Below are positions 34,346-47,569 of a stretch of DNA of 64,000 nt, piece after piece. The notes below the pieces were generated by a model. The model had not been told where the DNA came from. It searched no databases and saw nothing but the letters and a program-made list of their open reading frames with translations. The translations under genes and the position numbers were made by a program. Position 1 is the stretch's first letter; each line of letters opens with the position of its first letter. The DNA lies in contig CM044489.1 in NCBI GenBank assembly GCA_024364805.1, forward strand, positions 115,479,994-115,543,993, written 5' to 3'. This DNA comes from Euprymna scolopes. Lineage: Eukaryota > Mollusca > Cephalopoda > Sepiida > Sepiolidae.

Positions 34346-35034
34346 GAAGTGTTCATTTTGGAAAAAAAAAAAGAAAGAATGGATGTCTTATTTGTAAGAC
34401 AAGGAAGTGTTCATTTATTAAGAATGCGTACCGTACACTAGTGTTGAAGTCAAAGCCATGTATTTATGTGTGTGCATGTTTGTTTGTGTTTGATGGTAAG
34501 TCCACATGTGTGTGACTGTACTAGCCATGTTGAGTCCATAATGTTTCTTGTCGAACCCCAGAACCAGATGGCTCAAAGGAGTTTTAGTTGCATCCCAAAG
34601 AGAGAAGATTGGGGTTGGAAGAAGTGCTCTCAACTTGCTTTGGTTTCCTAGCCAGAAAAGAAGTAGAACGCCATACGTGAATCCTTTTTATAGACTTCTA
34701 TCACACACTCAGCTCACCTGAGAGATGGCCTTTGATTGGCCAAACCAGAAAGGAAGTTGATTGCTTGCACCAATCAACACCGAGCTTATAAACCAAACAT
34801 AGATTTCAAATTGTAAACCATGAGCTGTTGCTGCTACTATTGTTGTTGACTGTAATCACTACCACTGCTATACTGTTTTAAACATTGTTTTACTAATGGA
34901 GTCAACATCAAGGCCAACAGCTATTTGAGGGTGAGAATTAATAAGATAGGACTAAATGCTAGGCAAAAGATGAGGAGCACTATGCATTTACTGACATTGA
35001 TTAATGGTATGAACTGCATTTGATTTCTTATGAG

Positions 35035-35195
35035 ATAGGTCATGACAAAAATTTGTTGGCATTGGATTTGAAGATGACTAAGTTGTAGTCATTAGGGAAG
35101 CAGTCATAATGTGTTCCACAGATGAGAAAACTCTTGCAAAGAAGCTCTGTGATACATAATCGAATGTTGAGATTGAAATAAAAAAATTTCAAGTT
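35035..35195 (-). mobile_element. LINE-A short fragment
   Basis: GGCATTGGATTTGAAGATGA CTAAGTTGTAGTC and GTTCCACAGATGAGAA match the LINE-A C-terminal coding end (FKSN.NKFL / DYN) on the minus strand. No poly(A) tail is preserved. Confidence 0.65.
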
Positions 35196-36514
35196 AAAAC
35201 ACAAATTTGTTTTGATTGAGATTTTTTCCAAAATTTGTAATACAAGAAAATATCTTGAAAAACCACTAAAATTTGTTAAAAAAAAAAAAAAAAAAAAATC
35301 ATTTCTATATATGCAAAAGTTTGTAGCAAAGAAAAAAATTAAAGGCTAAAAACTCTGTATTTTGCTTTTAATCAGATTTTATTATCTAATAAAAAAAGAT
35401 TGCATCTAGAGAGCACGTGTTCTTGCTAGTTTTATGATTTATGCACTGTGGCTATTAAATTTTTCATTTTGCACATTTTTTTTCTTTCATTTTCCTTGCC
35501 TTTTCTCCTGCAAAGTTTGCTAAAGCTTCAAACAAATTTATCAGAGGTGTAATAGTTAGATGCAAACAGATGCAAATTAGACATAAAACGGTAGAATAAG
35601 GCATATGCACATCTGAACAAATCAAACACGTATCTGAGGAATAAAAATTTTCCCAAAATATCATACAATATGGAACTTCCATCTGACCATATCGACACAA
35701 GTATGAATACAATGCAAGAAAAAGTGAATCTGCATAGCTTATTCCATCATTATATGTCTTAATTTGCTTTAGTTTGTGTCTATTTTTTACACCTCTGCAT
35801 TGTATTGGCTTCTATAAATTTCGTTTATATACACACTAAACAATGCTTCAAGCAAAATACATTAACCTTTTAAGTTTATCAGGTTTTGAATAGAATGCAA
35901 TACATTTTTCTTTTTACTAGTATTCCCATGCAAGGACGGACTATTTCACAATTTTTTAGACAAATTACACATTCTTCTAAATGCAAAAGTTGGGCTCATT
36001 TCTTGCACTAACAGTGAGGTCAAAACACCTTGTTTTAAATTAATTCAAGTTTATACAATAGTAGCACCCTATCTATTTTACATCCTACTAATTTACATGT
36101 GATCTCAGCAATGTACAGGTAAAAAGAGTTATATACTCACTCCTGTATTGAAATAGTACCTGATAGTTATCTACCCCTGAAGTTTTCAGTGGAACTGTAG
36201 AACAACGTTTTCCATACTTTACTAGTAGTAAAGTTAATAAATTACTTTTCTGCAAATTAGTTAACTAACTATACTTTGTTATTGTTATTTTTTTTTTTTA
36301 ATTCAATGATTGTTTTGACTTTTATATAACAAATAGTTTTTTAAGAGTTTTGTTTTATTTTGTGGTCAGATATTTTGCAAGTAAGAAGAATTTAGAAACG
36401 CAAATAAGGGTGTATTCTGCTTGATTATGATGGCAGGAGTATACACCCCTCCTCCATGCACTCACAAATAAAGGCAAATTTGATTCTTTTCTTTTCTTTT
36501 CTTTATGATCATAC

Positions 36515-37300
36515 TAGCAGTTCAACCCGGCTTTGCTCAGGCCTTATGTGCATATATATATATATATATATATATAATTTTAAAAAGTTTGACTCCGGTC
36601 CAGGTAACCTACATCTAAAATTTCAAGTGTTTAGACCCAAAATTGGCAGAGGAGTTTGGTATAGTCCGCAAAGGTCAACTCTTTCAACTTTGACCTCTTG
36701 ACAGCCAGATTTTTGCCAAAAAACTGATTAAAAAGCTTGCATCATGTCTGAATACCCTTTATGTAAAATTTCAAATGTTTAGACCCAAAACTGGCTGAAT
36801 AGTTTGCTAGAGGTCACAAAGATCAACTCTTTTGAACTTTGACCCCTTGGCAGCCACATTTTCGGCCAAAATTTAGTTCAAAAGCTTGCCTTATGTCTAA
36901 AATGTAAAATTACAAATGTTTAGACCAAATATTGGCTGAGTAATTTGTTAGAGACTGCAGAGGTCAATTTTTTTTTAACTTTGACCTCTTAACATTTATT
37001 GTTTTGGACTCAAATCAAATTAAAAAGTTTGATCCATGTCCAAGTAACCTACATCTAAAATTTCAAGTGTTTAGACCCGAAATTGGCAGAGGAGTTTGGT
37101 AGAGTTTTCAAAGGTCAAATCGTTTAACTCTGACCCCTTAACAGCCAAATTTCTGGCCGAAAACCAATTAAAGATTTTCCCAAATCTCAATACCCCTTAT
37201 GTCAAGTCTCGAGTCTGTAGACTAAAAATTAACAGAGTAGTTTGGTAGGGTAATGTGTGCACACACACACACAATTTCACTTTTCTAGATATATAGATTT
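36515..37300 (-). mobile_element. CTAG-family element with internal tandem units
   Basis: Starts ACTAGCAGTTCAACCCGGCT TTGCTCAGG, with a TA tract at 36547-36575, and ends CACACACACAATTTCACTTT TCTAGATATATAG. Between these, about five direct units of 140-160 bp repeat the phrase AATTTCAA(G/A)TGTTTAGACC, then GGTCAA and AACTTTGACC(T/C)CTT (units near 36577, 36730, 36880, 37025 and 37160). Confidence 0.6.
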
Positions 37301-38476
37301 AAAAGAAAAATTTGCATTAAAATTAGCAAAATGTTAATGTCTATAAATAAATATGAAAGTGCTGATAATTTTTATTTCATTATTTGATATTTGGATGTTT
37401 TATATTTTTTGTTTTCTCTGAAGAGAATGGCCTTTATACTTACCAGTATAGGCAACTGCTGAAGACTATCATTTTGTTTTTCTTTGCTTTATGTTGGTTG
37501 TTTTAACAAGAACGTTTTCGAAATGTGCGCCCCCCTCCCCTGCTTTTCAGAACTTGTTACTTCTAAGACCTGATTTAAATACCATTTGAAATCTATAAAC
37601 TCATACACTATAACATAAATCTATAATTTATAAACTCATACACGATAACAATAATATTTTAAAATTAAATACTGAGAATTATTTTTGTACCTACAGACAC
37701 TAGTAGTTAGTTCATTCTTTTTTGGTATCTCTTTTATCTGGGCCCTTTTACAGTTTTCTAAGGGGCTTGATGATTCACAAATTTTAGAGATCACCTATTA
37801 GCAGTTGTGTATGAATGTGTGAACCTAAGATGATTTCACTTGCAACCGTTTGTCACACGCACATTCACATCCAAGCTGCTAACTTGTAAGTAATCTTAAA
37901 ATATAAGAGCATGGTTGATTCGAACACAAATTTATTTTTTTAAAAAGTAAGAAATGTCCCAAAATTATGTTCAATTAAAAAAAAACAAAAACAAAAAAAA
38001 AACAAGATTTAATGAAAAGCTTTAATATTAAAAACGTTTTTTTTTTTTTTTTCATATTTAATGGCGTTTATCTTTTGGGCTCTTCTATTGTTATTTGGCT
38101 GTGAAATACGTAATGACTATTTCTTTTACATTTTTGGATGCTGATCAAAAAACCAAACATGATTTTAATGCTATTGGTTCATTTAGTCTATACCTCCTCC
38201 TCCCTTTCCTCCTCCCACTCCTTCTCATGTACAAACCTGATTAGAAATGAAAATACTCATTTGATTTATTATAAATGCTAGTTGAGAACAACAGCAGCAA
38301 AAGGTTTTGATTACTGAAAGATAACAATAACGCAAAAATAGTTTTCCTTTATTTTCTAGTCTTCCTCCTGCTTTATTTTTGCATTTGAATATTTGAAATC
38401 ATGCTAAAAGCACTTTTCACACAATTTTCAGCTTTATCCAAAGAAAAAAAATGTGTTTATGTAAATGTGTGTGTGT

Positions 38477-38480
<4 letters not shown>
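37300..38480. other. Intronic stretch, nothing recognised
   Basis: AT-rich sequence with a C-rich patch at 37530 and a T run at 38037-38052. No repeat ends or coding similarity seen. Confidence 0.45.
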
Positions 38481-38483
<3 letters not shown>

Positions 38484-38528
<45 letters not shown>

Positions 38529-38883
38529 CATTATTGAAATATTTGAAAATTCTTCTTACCAAAAATGCTTTGTCTTTTTTTATTTGAATTCCAAACTACT
38601 AAATAATTCTCCCATTTCAGGCTTTGAAATTGACAAGCTCTCATAATTTGCTATTATTGACCTTAAATTTATGAAATATTCAAAACTGAAACATCTTTGG
38701 AAAATTTTAATTCAAATTGTAACTATTGGCAAGTCTGAAATTCACTGTTTCTATCTCAAAAAATATAAAATTCCACTCCAAACTTTAAATATTTAGAGGT
38801 TTTGAAAGCATCGGAATCGTTAATTTAGAATAGAATCATTAATTGTATCGGAATCAGCGTAAATTATTAGAATCGTCCCATCA

Positions 38884-38923
<40 letters not shown>
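38484..38923. mobile_element. Segment between two (TA)n tracts, hAT-like right end
   Basis: TA tracts lie at 38484-38512 and 38887-38923. The right end reads ATTAGAATCGTCCCATCACT A, which resembles the terminal TAGTGATGGGACGATTC-type inverted repeat of hAT transposons. Repeated ATCGGAATC blocks precede it. I cannot find a convincing matching left terminus. Confidence 0.4.
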
Positions 38924-38928
<5 letters not shown>

Positions 38929-39654
38929 AAATTTAAATAATCTTATGTTTATTATTTTGTAACCTTTTTCTCATTTTGTTTTTGTTTTGCTGGTTAAAAT
39001 ACATTGTTGGGTCTTAAATAATTTGGTCGTTTCCATAAAATACATCAAAACATTAAAAAAGTTTCAAGGAATCTGTGATCTGCACTATTTTAAATATCAA
39101 GAATGTGCACTTTATTTATATATTTATACAAAACATGCCATCAAGTTAAATTTAAAACTTATAAGTTCATGGTTCATTTTGCTCTTCTTTTATAGCAAAA
39201 ATCTATCATTTTACAAATAATACTAAAACTGTTTTCAATTTAGAGATCTTAAATTTTGTGTGGTTTTGTTTGACAAGATATCAATTCTTTTCAGGTGATT
39301 TACTTCTAAATCTAGTAATTTTGGTAAAAGTTTTATTTTTACGTTTTTGATGTTTTTAAATATTCATGCTGCATATTTTTATTTTTTTTAATGAATCTGT
39401 TTTGTTGATTAATTCATTTCGTAGGTGTATATTTTGAAAACAAATAGTCTGTAAAATAATATATTTTATTTAATCCATGGAATATTGACAGATACTACCA
39501 CTCTAGATCAGAATATATCTGGGAATAATAGTAACAAAGGATGGCTCAAACTCTCACCACCATAACAAAAAAATTTTATTTCTCAACCTTTTTTGTACTA
39601 TTTTATTTATTTTCTCTGCTTAATTTATACTTGTTTAATTCTCTCCCACTGCAA

Positions 39655-39870
39655 GGACTTAGACATTAGGGCCGGAAAGTTGGATTGAGGAGACAGTGCC
39701 CCTGAGGAGGGGGCACTCTGACCTGCAAATAGTGCCTGGGAAGCTCCGTCAGCATTCCCCAGTGAGGGCGCCTCAGACAATTAGCAATAAATTAACCCCT
39801 TCTCAAAGAGAGAAGGCAAAGCCTAGGTGAGTGGACCTCCTAGAACTGCACAGAACTTAACTCCCACCAC
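39655..39870 (+). repeat. Dispersed repeat G, copy 2
   Basis: Matches 9445-9660 over most of its length (GGAAAGTTGGATTGAGGAG, GGGCACTCTGACCTG, CAATTAGCAATAAATTAACC). GC-richer than its surroundings. Function and family unknown. Confidence 0.55.
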
Positions 39871-39966
39871 AAAGGGACCGGATCATTGCAGGAATAGTCT
39901 AATCTCTGTGGATTTTGGGGACCCAGAAAAACATACCTAGCCAAGAACCTATGTCCCAACGCGATT

Positions 39967-39968
39967 GA

Positions 39969-40009
<41 letters not shown>

Positions 40010-40415
40010 CTCTCTCTTTCTCTCTCTCTCTCCACCTCCAACCATCCTGAGTATTTCACAAATTGCATCCTGTTGGGTTGTTCCAATTTAGTGGCTTTTT
40101 TAGGAATTTGGAAGTCACTCCTTTGTCACCATTATATCCCCACACCCATTCTGACTCAGAATGGTAAAAACTACCAAACTTCTATGTCTAATTTAGATAA
40201 AAAATGTTTGGTGGTTTAAGTTCTTCATATCTTCAAATATTTATTAATTCTATATGTTTTGCATATGAATTGTTTGTTGATTAATCCATTGTGTGAGTGT
40301 ATATTTTGCAAAGAAATAGTCTGCAAACGATTTTTTTAACCACTTTGGGTCAAAACATATGTAAATTAGAGGTCACTCGATACTCTCCAAATTAGGACAC
40401 TGAATGTTTTCTCTT

Positions 40416-40476
<61 letters not shown>

Positions 40477-40690
40477 TTTTCATACACACTCGCTCTCTGC
40501 CTCCAACCATTCTGGATATTTCACAATTTTTGGGGGGAGGGGGAGGCATCTTGTGGTACGGTTCTAATTTAGTGAATTTTAGGAGCTTGAGTCACTCTTT
40601 CATTGTCATCACCCAGAATGATAAGAACTGTCAGACTTACATCTATGGGTTAGATAAAATCTATCAAAAAACTATATGCAATGTATATGC
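39967..40690 (+). repeat. Two (CT)n tracts, each followed by the same unique block
   Basis: CT tracts at 39967-40032 and about 40420-40478 are each followed by C(A/G)CCTCCAACCAT(C/T)CTG, GTATTTCACAA / GATATTTCACAA, CATC(C/T)TGT, ATTTAGTG, GTCACTC and CAGAATG(G/A)TAA. The period is about 450 bp. Parts of the block resemble a decayed S270 copy. Confidence 0.55.
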
Positions 40691-41034
40691 CTACAAACAA
40701 ATCATTTGTATAGTGAACATACGTTTACAGCATATCTAAATGTTTGAAGGTATTAACAACTTGGAGCACAGCAGATTTTAAGTGTCAAGATTGATTTAAA
40801 GATTCTTTATAAATTCTACTTGAATGTCTTTTACTGGTAACATTTTATAAAATAATGAGCATAAATAAAATGTTTTCTTTGATTGCATGCTGTTTTTAGG
40901 GGAAATATTTACTGTTATTTAATATATTTTTTTTTAATCAATTATGTAAATGCTTATTTAAATTCTTCAAACTTTTATTTTAAAAATACTTTTTGTAATG
41001 ATTCACTCACTCGCTATCTATTTTCTATGTTCCC

Positions 41035-41162
41035 TTTGACAAGACCCAATTTATACCATTAATGATTACTACACTACTACCTTACATTTATTAACCCATA
41101 TCCTTGAGTGGCCTTCGGGCCTTGATAAGTGGTGACTCCCAAGTAAAAAAAGAAAAAAAAAA
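41035..41162 (+). mobile_element. LINE-A 3' UTR fragment with poly(A)
   Basis: ATTAACCCATATCCTTGAGT GGCCTTCGGGCC, CTTGATAAGTGGTGACTCCC and an A-rich tail are the standard LINE-A 3' end. Only about 130 bp was retained. Confidence 0.85.
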
Positions 41163-41689
41163 GAGGTTCAATGCTGTGTGGTTGTCCTTAAATTAAGTCT
41201 CCAGTGATCATGATCACGAGGATTGACTGTTCATTTGCCACAGTTTACAATTTTGCCTGATTGTTTCTTTTTATGTTAGGGTGCTCAACTTTCTTTTTTT
41301 TTTTCTTTTTTTTTTTTGTTCAGTCTTAGTTTATGCAAGTGCTGATATACTCCTTGCTTCTTTCAACATGCTGGAACCAGCAAAAACAGTTTGCTCTTAT
41401 TAGGACATCAAGTTTCAACAGTCAAATGATCTTTTATTATATTAAATGAAAATGTCTTAGTAAAACTTGAAATATACACAAGAAATGACCACAAAGTTGC
41501 TATTTTTCATTTAATCCGTGTAACCCCGGATTTATAACATCTAAAATTACAAAAATAAAAGATTCATTATTTGGAGGTCAAATAGCCATTTATATCATTT
41601 AATGTGATCAAGACATACATTCATTTTTTAATGTTATCATGTAATGTCTGATTTTTTTTCACAGAGTTATTTCCCTTAAACTGACTTGA

Positions 41690-42125
41690 GTTATGTGAGT
41701 AAGTAAATCGTAATTGTGTTTTGAGTGTCACCCACACTGAGGATTGAACCTTCAACCTCTGCAAGGACTTGTGGCATAATGGATAAAATACTTGGTGAAA
41801 TTCACTTGTAAGTTACACTCTTCTGGAAGTTATAGATTTAATCTTCAGTGTGGGCGACACTCAAAATACAATTGTGAATTACTAAGAACTTCTACCCAGT
41901 CATGACTGATGGATTGAGAGAATGCTACTCCCATGGATTAAATAAAGGGTTCTGTTAAAAAATTTGTGCAGATTCTCGAGTTTGGCAGAAAGATTCCAGA
42001 GTTTGACAAGATATACGCCTCTGAAGAATATTGGAGGTTACATTGACTGAAACATTATGAAAATAACACTTAAGATGAGGACAATAGTCTGAAGAATCCA
42101 AATAATATGAAACTAAAACATTTTT
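41690..42125. mobile_element. FB-1 with two facing tRNA-like boxes
   Basis: The left half has the reversed B box (TGAGGATTGAACCTTCAACC). The right half has the forward A box (GACTTGTGGCATAATGGATA) and a weak B box (TATAGATTTAATCTTCAG), followed by the right arm (CAAGATATACGCCTCTGAAG, GGAGGTTACATTGACTGAAA). The left outer arm is lost. Confidence 0.65.
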
Positions 42126-42854
42126 TTCACGTGAATGAAAAAAAAAGAAAGAGAAAAAAAGAAAATGATCGAATCACGTTAATCTTTCTATGCTCCATAG
42201 TTGATCAAATTATGACATTTTCTTTAATTCGTCTCTGCCTCAAATAGACTTTCGTAATCTTTTTCATTTGTATTGATGGGGATTATTTGTCTGTTCTTCA
42301 TCTGACATGAGTTGATGATGAGTTGCCAGGATGTCTATGACTAACATAAAATAATTAATAAAAATTGTTCAGATTAACTGTATTATTTTTAGATGGCACT
42401 TTTCATCAAAATTTTACTCGAAGTCATCAGTTTGATTGATTAATAAATAACCCAAATAAAAACAAATTTTCGGGGTGGGTAGAAGATATTTTGCACTCAA
42501 AAGTGGTCAAAAAACAAATATATAATAAAGAAATGTTACCAAAGGCAAGATAAGTTACTTTTCTACCTACCTTGATCAGTTATTTGTGTTTTAAATTATT
42601 TCAAAACATTTATTTAATTTGACACCAATCGTGCTGAATGAAGTTAAATAAAAAAAAAATGGCCGACATGAGACAGTCATCTGAAGAGTCTCGATAATTG
42701 CTCAAAAAATCAAAAATTAAACAAAATACTGGTATAAACCCACCCAATAAATGTTAAATTTATTGAGTAGGTTTATTTTTTGTTTTGTTGTCTGACCTGA
42801 AAAATTTCTTTTTTATTTATTTATTATTTTTTTTTTTGTGTACTTGGTTTGTAG

Positions 42855-43240
42855 TATGTATCTCATCTTCCTGCCAGTACTGGAAAAACTTCCCTTTCTA
42901 TCTCTATATACCTAAAGCCAATTGGAATTCGGACATAACTAGCCAAAGAGACTGGAGCTCAGACGAGCAGCTTCTATGGAAATAAGAATAGACTTTCTAG
43001 TCTATTTTTATTTCCTCCTATGACATTCACAGCAGGAACTCATTTTATTACCACAACAACTAAAAAAAATCTTTTCTACTTTCATGTCTATGCCTAGTGT
43101 CAGGCAGAATTTTCAGAGTTTCTTTTTATGACCTTCTCTTTTCTGGAGCACATTACTTTGGAACTACATCCTAGCAGATTGCAACAGGGTCGTCTTCACG
43201 TTCAGTGTCACACAAATACTTGTGAGATGTCCCCTAAAGT
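42855..43240 (+). mobile_element. LINE-A fragment, strongly decayed
   Basis: TTTGGAACTACATCCTAGCA GATTGCAACAGGGTCGTCTT corresponds to the LINE-A WN.LP..F..DYN.VVF region. GAGCTCAGACGAGCAG and CCAATTGG flanks are decayed upstream pieces. No open frame. Confidence 0.5.
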
Positions 43241-43805
43241 ATTTTATCCATCTTTTTCAATCTTTTCATGACGATTTTAAAGCCTGAAATAATTTCCTTT
43301 TTAATAGTTTAAATGCTTCCAAATTTCTTTTTAAATTTTGAAGTACCAAAAAGCAATTCACTCTTTTATTTTTCAGTTAATAAGAAATAATTGAAATGAC
43401 TGACTTGTTTACAACAAAATGCATTGTGATGAATTTAATTTTGTAATCAAATTGTTTTTCAAAAACAGGAATTTTTAAAAAGTTATTTTTAGTACTTTGT
43501 TATTGCATTTTTTTAAATTTTTTTTTTTTTGCAATAAATAAGCGATTCACAGTAAATAGCAGAAAGTAATTATGTGTAAGTCACACAAAGACGAGAAACA
43601 TAAATACACAGGCATACAAGAGTATGATGAGTAGAAAGTGGATCTTGGGTTTACTTTCGGCATCCTCGTCACTTTTGCTTTCCTTATTTTGTCCTTTAAT
43701 CCTCATACTCCATGAGCGATGTTTCTGACAAAGGGAGAAAAATTGCAGCTTTCTGGATTGGAATGTCCATATAACAATTATCGTTGGCTAGTTTTTGACA
43801 GTTTT

Positions 43806-44439
<634 letters not shown>

Positions 44440-44440
<1 letters not shown>

Positions 44441-45095
44441 AGTTTGGCCCTGAAACAGTGCGTATTCTCTCCTGATGAACTAACATTATATGGAAACCAA
44501 ACTATATTTTATTTTATTTATTTTTCTTGCATTTATAGCTAATTCTCATTTGTTTAGGTTTTGAATTTATTATCTGCAATCTTATTAAAATGGTTGATTT
44601 TTAAATCTAACTATTTAAGAGACGATTTTGTCAAATGGTTAAAGGGAGACAATTATCATAACGATTAATTAACACATTAATACAAATATGCATGCACGTA
44701 TGTGTTTACATACAAACTACATTAATCTCTTACAACTAAGTTAGTTGATAAATTTCAGAGCTTCAACAAATCCAAGCCCAGAAAAACAAGGCATTCAGAG
44801 TATGTCAGGTGTCTGATGGAGGGTATTCACTTATTTGCATGTAAACGGGTTTCCGACAGTCAGTATTTTGAGCAAGATAGAGCTCATATTCTTAAGAAAA
44901 ATTCTTGCTATTAGTGTTGTGTAGAGAGTTTGTGAATACTAGAGTTTCCTTCCAAAAATGCATGGAATATATTTAGTTTTTGTTGCCAGTTTTGATCCAT
45001 TGCTGCATTGTGCCCAGGTCTGATTGCAGGAAAGATTTATTATTTCCATTTTTATCTCCAGGTAGAGCTTGATTTTTTGTTTGTTGTTGTTTGTT
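44440..45095. other. Intronic stretch, nothing recognised
   Basis: AT-rich sequence without identifiable element ends or coding similarity. Confidence 0.45.
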
Positions 45096-45590
45096 TTCAC
45101 ATGGGAGTCACCACTTATCAAGGCCTGAAGTCTACTCTAGGAGAAGCGTTAATGAGTGTAAGGTGATCAGTGAGACAACAGCGTAATGATTGATAGTTGG
45201 TAATTTGGTAATATTTGATTATTTAATAGGATAGTTCAACAAAAACTTGTTTATATTGGACTTGAAAATAAGCAGATTGTAATCAGCAGAAAAGCAACCC
45301 TATAGTATAGAGTTCCACAGGCGGGCAAAACTTTGCTGATTAAATTTGCATTTAAATTTAGTCACGGATAGAGAGTAAAAGAAATTGTTAACAGCTGATG
45401 TTGTGAATTTTTTGCAGGGGGGGGCATAGTTTCAAGCTCAGTTGAGTACTTGCCATGAAAAATAATGATAGAGCAAAAATAGATTCATGCTGTCTCTTTT
45501 GCGAGAAAGAGGTTGCAAGGGGGAGAAAAGGACATCGACTACTAGCTTTTGAAGCCAGTGGCACCGTGGCATTTTTTTGAGGTTGCATCT
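45096..45590 (-). mobile_element. LINE-A 3' portion
   Basis: CACATGGGAGTCACCACTTA TCAAGGCCTGAAG is the reversed 3' UTR end. The decayed C-terminus follows, up to AGAAAGAGGTTGCAAGGGGG AGAAAAGGACATC near 45530. Frames are broken. Confidence 0.8.
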
Positions 45591-45689
45591 ATGTCATTAA
45601 CAAATGGAAGGAGAACCAAGAACATGTCTCTCTGGTATACCAAATGATATTCCGCACAGTGAAGAATGCTGTCTGTCTAAAACCTTAGT

Positions 45690-46220
45690 ACAATATAAAA
45701 CTTTATATTATTTGGATTTTTCCAACTGCTGTTCTCATTTTGAGTGTTATTTTAACAGCGTTTCAGTGGATGTAACCTACAACCTTCTTCAGGTCCATCT
45801 TGTTGGACTCAGGACTATGCATGGAATTTTTCAAATGGAACTCTTTATTTAAATCATGCGAGTAGCATGCTCTTGTTCTGTCAGCCATGACAGGGTAGAA
45901 GTCTTAAGTAATTCGCAATTGTATTTTGAGTGTTGCCTGCACTGAGGATTGAACCTTCAACCTCCAGAAGCGTAACTTTTACAACTAAATTTAACCAAGT
46001 ACTCTATCCACTATGTCATGGGTCCTTGCATGCTTCCGCCTGTGGATCAAATAAAGTGTTATGATCGAAATTCCTTGCAGATTTACAAGTTTGACAAAGA
46101 TTCCCAAGTCTGACAAAATACACCTGAAGAATATTGAAGGTTCCATCGACTGAAACATTATAAAAATAACACTCAAGATGAAAACTGTAGTCTGAAGAAT
46201 CCAAATAACATGAATAATTA
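45690..46220. mobile_element. FB-1 fold-back, near-complete with core (minus)
   Basis: Left arm TTATATTATTTGGATTTTTC, CGTTTCAGTGGATGTAACCT, CTTCTTCAGGTCCATCTTGT. Core on the minus strand: GACCCATGACATAGTGGATA GAG (A box) and GAAGGTTCAATCCTCAGTGC (B box). Right arm GATTCCCAAGTCTGACAAAA, CATCGACTGAAACATTATAA, GTAGTCTGAAGAATCCAAAT. Confidence 0.8.
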
Positions 46221-46584
46221 AATCTCATCTCCAAAATTCAAAAACGTAATATAAATCTTATATGCAACACTTTCCAGATGTTGCATGAGTGAACTTGTTT
46301 ATGATATCGGGAATGTCAACCTCATTATTTAATCCATCTTTTCTCTTGATGCTTCTCTATTAATGTACTGCAGGTTAAATTGACCTAGGATTGTTCATTC
46401 ACAATATGTGGAGGAAGAAGTTAATGCCTGTCGTTTTGTGAGTGGTTTATGTTAGGGATGTTGGACTAAAATAGCAGATTTTGTCGAAAAACATATGGTA
46501 TTGGAAGAAAATAATTGTAAATCATTTGATGTCCAAATTTTTTTTGTTGGAAGATTGAAAAGGAATTGTTTTTCACATAAATCT

Positions 46585-46985
46585 CTATAATAAAAGCAAA
46601 TGTACATGTGGCTGGCCTGATTCACAGTACGAAGAAGTGGAGGTGGGAGGAGAGGAACAAATAAGGTGAAAAAAAGTAGTGGACAGAGTAGCAGTGACCG
46701 CTGCTGTTTCTTTCAAACCTTGATACCGGTCAATAATTCAGAATTTAGTATTTAAGCTGTCTGTTGTTTCTGCTAAGAATGCTCCATATTACCTAATAAA
46801 TATTGTTTTAATGCTTAACTGATTTGTTTGTAAAAAGAGAGAGAGAGCTTCAGTTTTAAGTAGCAATAGCAGTAGTATTTTTATTATTATTATTATTGAT
46901 TAGTTTCATTTCATTGATTTCAACTAGTGATTAGGAATTAAATTGCTGAGCCATAGCGAGTGTACAACGTCAGCTAGTTTGAAAT
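46585..46985 (+). mobile_element. CTAG-like element, plus orientation
   Basis: Starts CTATAATAAAAGCAAATGTA CATGTGGCTGG, resembling the start of the 54838 element, and ends GTGTACAACGTCAGCTAGTT T, a decayed form of the CAACGCCGGGTAGCTAGT boundary. The interior is unrecognised. Confidence 0.4.
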
Positions 46986-47079
46986 AATTCGTTTTTTGTC
47001 ATATAAGTGTTGTTATTGAGACATAAAAAAGAAGTAGCCATAATCTCTTTGTGGTTCCACTTCTTGTGTGAAATTTTTT

Positions 47080-47440
47080 AGAACAGGATTGATAATTCAT
47101 ATTATTTGGATTATTCGGACTACTGTTCTCATCTGGAGTGTTATTTTTACAACATTTCAGCCAATGTAACCTCCAACCTTCTTTGGGTGTCAAACTCGGA
47201 AATCTTTCTGTTAAATTGAGGAATCTGCACGGAATTTCCAACGAAATCTTTTATTTAATCCACATGAAATAGTATGCACTCGTTCTGTTAGTCATGACCA
47301 GCTATAAGTTCTAAATAATTCACAGTTGTATTCTTAGTATCGTCTGCAACCTTTAGAAGAGTGTCACAACTGAATTGTCTGCAATGACTCATAGCATAAC
47401 AGATAAAGTAATTGGTAAAATTCAGTTGTGACACTCTTCT
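47080..47440. mobile_element. FB-1, left arm and partial core
   Basis: TTCATATTATTTGGATTATT CGGACTACTG, CATTTCAGCCAATGTAACCT CC, CTTCTTTGGGTGTC. After it come GTCATGACCAGCTATAAG and a core fragment in both orientations (ACTCATAGCATAACAGATAA; GTCTGCAACCTTTAGAAGAG). The right arm is absent. Confidence 0.6.
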
Positions 47441-47569
47441 GGACGGACTGATCTGGTAGCATCAATTTTGGTTGCAAAAACATTGGGTCATATGATTTGT
47501 ACCGTATACAATGGCTTTCAGAAACTGATGTATTTTTCTTCTACATCAATCAATGCAACAATTTTTTTT

